Assembly: GCA_029558435.1 (NCBI GenBank)
Contig: JAKQEZ010000147.1
Coordinates: 1 to 9,685 of the forward strand
DNA from: Bacteroidota bacterium
GTDB lineage: Bacteria; Bacteroidota; Bacteroidia; Flavobacteriales; Crocinitomicaceae
DNA length: 9,685 nucleotides
Direction of reading: 5' to 3'
Part shown: piece by piece, positions 8,031 through 9,685 of the stretch
How positions within the stretch are numbered: the stretch's first letter is position 1
Layout of the letters: each line of letters starts with the position of its first letter
The notes under the pieces: generated by a model
What the model was told of the DNA's origin: nothing
The model's database searches: none
What the model saw: only the letters and a program-made list of their open reading frames with translations
Translations under genes and position numbers: made by a program

Positions 8031-8081
8031 CATTTGCAAGCCCACACAAGCCAACGCTTAAACCAAAGGCTTGCAAAAGAG
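8031..8081 (+). repeat. Right copy of the direct repeat flanking the restriction operon
   Basis: Partner of 601-651 (40 of 51 bases identical without gaps). It begins 25 bases after the hsdR stop. A weaker further unit starts exactly 70 bases on (8101-8140), keeping ttggcaaagcc and ctaacgct, so the segment looks like a decayed tandem of a roughly 70-bp unit. It encodes no credible protein. Confidence 0.6.
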
Positions 8082-8236
8082 CTTCCGCCTTTACAACGCA
8101 CTTTGGCAAAGCCATTTTGTCTAACGCTCAAAAAAACAAAATAAATTTGTGCTTCGTGGATAGGTTGGTGCAGATTGACAATGACTTGAAAATAAAAGCT
8201 AAATTAATGACAAACAGACAGATATGAATGAACACC
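8082..8236. other. Non-coding spacer after the restriction operon
   Basis: Holds the weaker repeat unit at about 8101-8140, then AT-rich sequence up to element B. No clear intrinsic terminator for the operon was found; the pairing of attttgt (about 8114-8120) with acaaaat (about 8136-8142) is too weak to call. The sequence tgaatgaaca (8225-8234) just before element B recurs almost unchanged before element C at 9441-9451. Confidence 0.4.
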
Positions 8237-8373
8237 AGTTGCCAACACGCGGTATAGTTAATTGCCGGCGCAGTGGGTATTCGAGCGACATAGCTCGTAT
8301 CAAAAGTAGTTGTAACTTGATAGGAAAGTGCTTCGAAATCGGCAACTAACCTTACCGCCGCCCGTTAGCCACA
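8237..8373 (+). repeat. Structured intergenic element B (attC-like imperfect inverted repeat)
   Basis: A 137-bp element, the same length as element A. Stem arms 8249-8266 (gcggtatagttaattgcc) and 8341-8358 (ggcaactaaccttaccgc) match at 15 of 18 positions. The outer ends are agttgccaaca at the left and ccgttagccaca at the right, partly complementary around AAC and GTT. The centre keeps cagtgggtattcgagc (8271-8286), as in element A. The stem sequence is unrelated to those of A and C, while the ends and the pairing are kept. It could also act as a transcript end for the operon upstream. Confidence 0.65.
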
Positions 8374-8417
8374 AGGCAAGAAAAAAAAGATTATAAGAAA
8401 ATTTACTGATTTTTTTA

Positions 8418-8441
8418 TTGTTGAAAATTTTATTACTTTTG
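8418..8441 (+). promoter_or_regulatory. Promoter-like site for the two-gene unit
   Basis: TACTTTTG at 8434-8441 is an exact TAnnTTTG -7 element, 26 bases before the ATG at 8468 in an AT-rich leader. The only nearby TTG triplets (8418-8420 and 8421-8423) are closer than the usual 17-23 bases, so the -33 element is weak. It lies 60 bases after element B, like the promoter-like sites downstream of the other elements. Confidence 0.5.
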
Positions 8442-8467
8442 CTATTGTAACTTTAAAACTATTTTTT

Positions 8468-8827
8468 ATGGCAGTAACAATTACAATTACGATCGTTGTT
8501 GGAAGAAAAAAATACGATTGTACAGGATTCGGATGGTGTAAAGGCAGCATTGATATTTCTTTGGGAGAAAGAGCAAAACTTACATTAGATGAAAAATGTG
8601 AGAAAATGGAAATTGAATTCATTGAAAGGCCAAGGAAATATGGAGATGTTTTCTTTGTTGACGAAGAAAGCGAACTTCCAAAAGAGGCAGCCGCCGCCTT
8701 AGGTTTTGACTCTGTTACCATTTTAAGAGGAGAGTATAAAATGGATTACATTCGATCCATTTGGGGAAAGACGACTGTATTGGTAAAACTTGGAAAAAAA
8801 GTTGAAACACCATCTGAACCATGCTGA
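8468..8827 (+). CDS. Hypothetical small protein with a C-x5-C motif
   Basis: A 119-residue protein of no family I can name. It opens with a beta-rich segment (MAVTITITIVVGRKKYDC) and then CTGFGWC (18-24), a pair of cysteines five residues apart. Two more cysteines lie at 44 and at the last residue (119). The middle (about 47-90) is charged and includes YGDVFFVDEESELPKEAAAA, then a strand and turn, VTILRGEYKMDY. There is no signal peptide or membrane helix, so it is probably cytoplasmic. The start is supported by the promoter-like site 26 bases upstream. The last seven bases overlap the start of the next gene, suggesting a two-gene unit, but a strong hairpin right after the stop may end many transcripts here. 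Confidence 0.7.
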   Translation: MAVTITITIVVGRKKYDCTGFGWCKGSIDISLGERAKLTLDEKCEKMEIEFIERPRKYGDVFFVDEESELPKEAAAALGFDSVTILRGEYKMDYIRSIWGKTTVLVKLGKKVETPSEPC

Positions 8828-9447
8828 GGTTTTTAAATAACGATAAAAGGAAGAATATCATTCTTCCTTTTATCGTTATATTTTTCGGTTTTTCATTCTT
8901 TAGCTGTAAGACTATTCTTTTGAAATTTTATGGTTATCATCAACCAAGAATAGAAGATAAAGAATCTATAATTAATTTTTGCAAAAAAAAAGGATTAATC
9001 CAAGACAACATATATTGCCTTGATGAAAATGACTGGTATTGGGCTATTAAAGAAAAAAAAATCGCAAAGGATATTCCAGAAATATTAGTTTTTGACAAAT
9101 CTGGGAAATTGATAAAATATAGAGAAGATAATCAATGCAATGCGAAAGCATTTTCATTTATTTCTTTACTTTCTACTGATAGCAAAAATAATTACGACAG
9201 CTTATTAATGTTTAATGACTTATCTGAAAAACTTAAGGATTTAAATGGTGATAATGTAAATATTCAAATTGAAGACTCTACTGATTACTATATTTTCATA
9301 TTTTGGACTTTATGGACAGGTAGGTTAAACAAAGACCATGTAAAAGTGTGGGAAAATGATGCTATAAATAATAAAAATTGTAATATCCGTGTTTATAAAG
9401 TTAATATGGATATGCAAAAATGGTGGTACAATAATAAAATTGAATGA
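8821..9447 (+). CDS. Predicted lipoprotein, possibly a cysteine-free thioredoxin-like fold
   Basis: A 208-residue protein with a lipoprotein-type leader: basic KRK (9-11), hydrophobic IILPFIVIFFGFSFF, then a likely lipidated Cys29. It would be membrane-anchored outside the cytoplasm. PEILVFDKSGKLIKY (about 81-95) and YIFIFWTLWTGRLNKDHVKV (153-172), followed by VYKVNMD, recall the strand-helix-strand order of thioredoxin-like proteins. The CxxC expected after FWxxW is absent, so it is unlikely to be a redox enzyme. The ATG at 8821 is chosen because only this start includes the leader; no in-frame ATG follows for over 100 codons. A perfect 20-bp palindrome lies inside the leader-coding region. 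The lipoprotein call is fair; the fold is a guess. Confidence 0.65.
   Translation: MLRFLNNDKRKNIILPFIVIFFGFSFFSCKTILLKFYGYHQPRIEDKESIINFCKKKGLIQDNIYCLDENDWYWAIKEKKIAKDIPEILVFDKSGKLIKYREDNQCNAKAFSFISLLSTDSKNNYDSLLMFNDLSEKLKDLNGDNVNIQIEDSTDYYIFIFWTLWTGRLNKDHVKVWENDAINNKNCNIRVYKVNMDMQKWWYNNKIE
8837..8885 (+). terminator. Perfect 20-bp palindrome with T run, terminator- or attenuator-like
   Basis: Bases 8837-8856 are the exact reverse complement of 8860-8879, with a three-base loop (atc). TATTTTT follows directly. The structure begins ten bases after the stop of the 119-residue gene and fits an intrinsic terminator for it. It also lies inside the first codons of the next gene, covering the basic and hydrophobic parts of its signal peptide. 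It may therefore act as an attenuator or translation switch, or the downstream gene may be poorly expressed. Confidence 0.7.
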
Positions 9448-9457
9448 AACATTGCCC

Positions 9458-9558
9458 AGTGGCTAACAGCAAACAAGCGTAACTGCCTGACAAAGTTGCA
9501 CCTTGACAATAATGTTGAAAGTTGGCAGCATACGCCTGTTTGCAAACCGTTAGCACAC
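9458..9558 (+). repeat. Structured intergenic element C (attC-like imperfect inverted repeat)
   Basis: A 101-bp relative of elements A and B. Arms 9469-9487 (gcaaacaagcgtaactgcc) and 9524-9543 pair with one bulge and two mismatches. The outer ends agtggctaaca and ccgttagcacac match those of element B. The centre differs: cagtgggtattc is missing, which explains the shorter length. It begins 10 bases after the lipoprotein stop and may also end that transcript. Confidence 0.6.
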
Positions 9559-9589
9559 ATTGTCTCGGCTAAATTTCAAGTGGTGCTTT

Positions 9590-9597
9590 TAATTTTG
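9590..9597 (+). promoter_or_regulatory. Promoter-like -7 site after element C
   Basis: TAATTTTG matches TAnnTTTG and lies 31 bases after element C and 38 bases before an ATG at 9636. The nearest TTG upstream (9560-9562) is 27 bases away, longer than usual, so this is a half-supported promoter. Its placement matches the sites that follow element B and precede the restriction operon. Confidence 0.35.
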
Positions 9598-9635
9598 TTT
9601 TTAGTGAGTCTTTTCAAATAAAAAGAGTGCTAAAA

Positions 9636-9685
9636 ATGAATATGGATTCTCTTGTAATTTTAATAGTGCATGGGAAGTTCTCTTT
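9636..9685 (+). CDS. Possible start of a gene running off the right end
   Basis: An ATG opens a frame (MNMDSLVILIVHGKFS) that stays open for the 16 codons left in the window. The only support is its position after element C and a promoter-like site, the same order as the genes to its left. Sixteen codons are too few to judge coding potential or family, and a chance open frame is quite possible. Confidence 0.25.
   Translation, partial: MNMDSLVILIVHGKFS

Noticed and set aside
8114..8142. Possible terminator for the restriction operon
   Set aside because: Only a seven-base AT-rich pairing with a long loop and no T run after it.
8003..8227. 74-codon open frame overlapping the hsdR stop in ATGA
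   Set aside because: It runs through the 70-bp repeat units and the AT-rich spacer, its translation looks like translated repeat, and it has no recognisable fold. The overlap with hsdR looks accidental.
8365..8721. 118-codon open frame on the minus strand
   Set aside because: It is antisense to the 119-residue gene, which has its own promoter-like site and a better composition, and it starts inside that gene and ends at element B.

Overview
The window looks like an accessory island from a member of the Bacteroidota. The evidence is AT-rich DNA, little Shine-Dalgarno signal ahead of starts, four promoter-like sites of the TAnnTTTG type used by the Bacteroidota primary sigma factor, and an N-terminal lipoprotein signal. 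Everything credible is on the + strand. No chromosomal housekeeping gene is present, so genus or species cannot be given.

Layout. Bases 1-301 hold no convincing gene, only an orphan promoter-like site at 256-263. Bases 302-438 are a structured repeat (element A). A non-coding leader with a second repeat type (601-651) and a promoter (659-692) precedes a tightly packed five-gene operon at 738-8006: an HsdM methyltransferase fused to a half HsdS with one recognition domain, a SLATT-type two-helix membrane protein, a CD-NTase-like nucleotidyltransferase, a small P-loop NTPase, and a full-length HsdR. Junctions inside the operon are stop/start overlaps or a 6-base gap. After it come a partner copy of the 601-651 repeat (8031-8081) and element B (8237-8373). 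A two-gene unit of unknown function follows (8468-9447), with a perfect 20-bp palindrome at its internal junction. Element C (9458-9558), a further promoter-like site and a possible gene start run off the right end.

How the parts may work together. HsdM-S and HsdR should form a complete Type I restriction-modification system. The three genes between them pair a likely nucleotide second-messenger synthase with a likely membrane effector, which is the minimal logic of a CBASS-like abortive defence, plus an NTPase of unknown role. The tight coupling suggests the five genes are kept as one module: restriction first, with a cell-level response behind it. That integration is inferred, not shown.

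Elements A, B and C have conserved outer ends and stems that are self-complementary within each copy but differ between copies. Each is followed by a promoter-like site and a gene or operon on the same strand. This resembles a cassette array with attC-like boundaries, but no integrase is visible and a plain intergenic repeat family is a live alternative.
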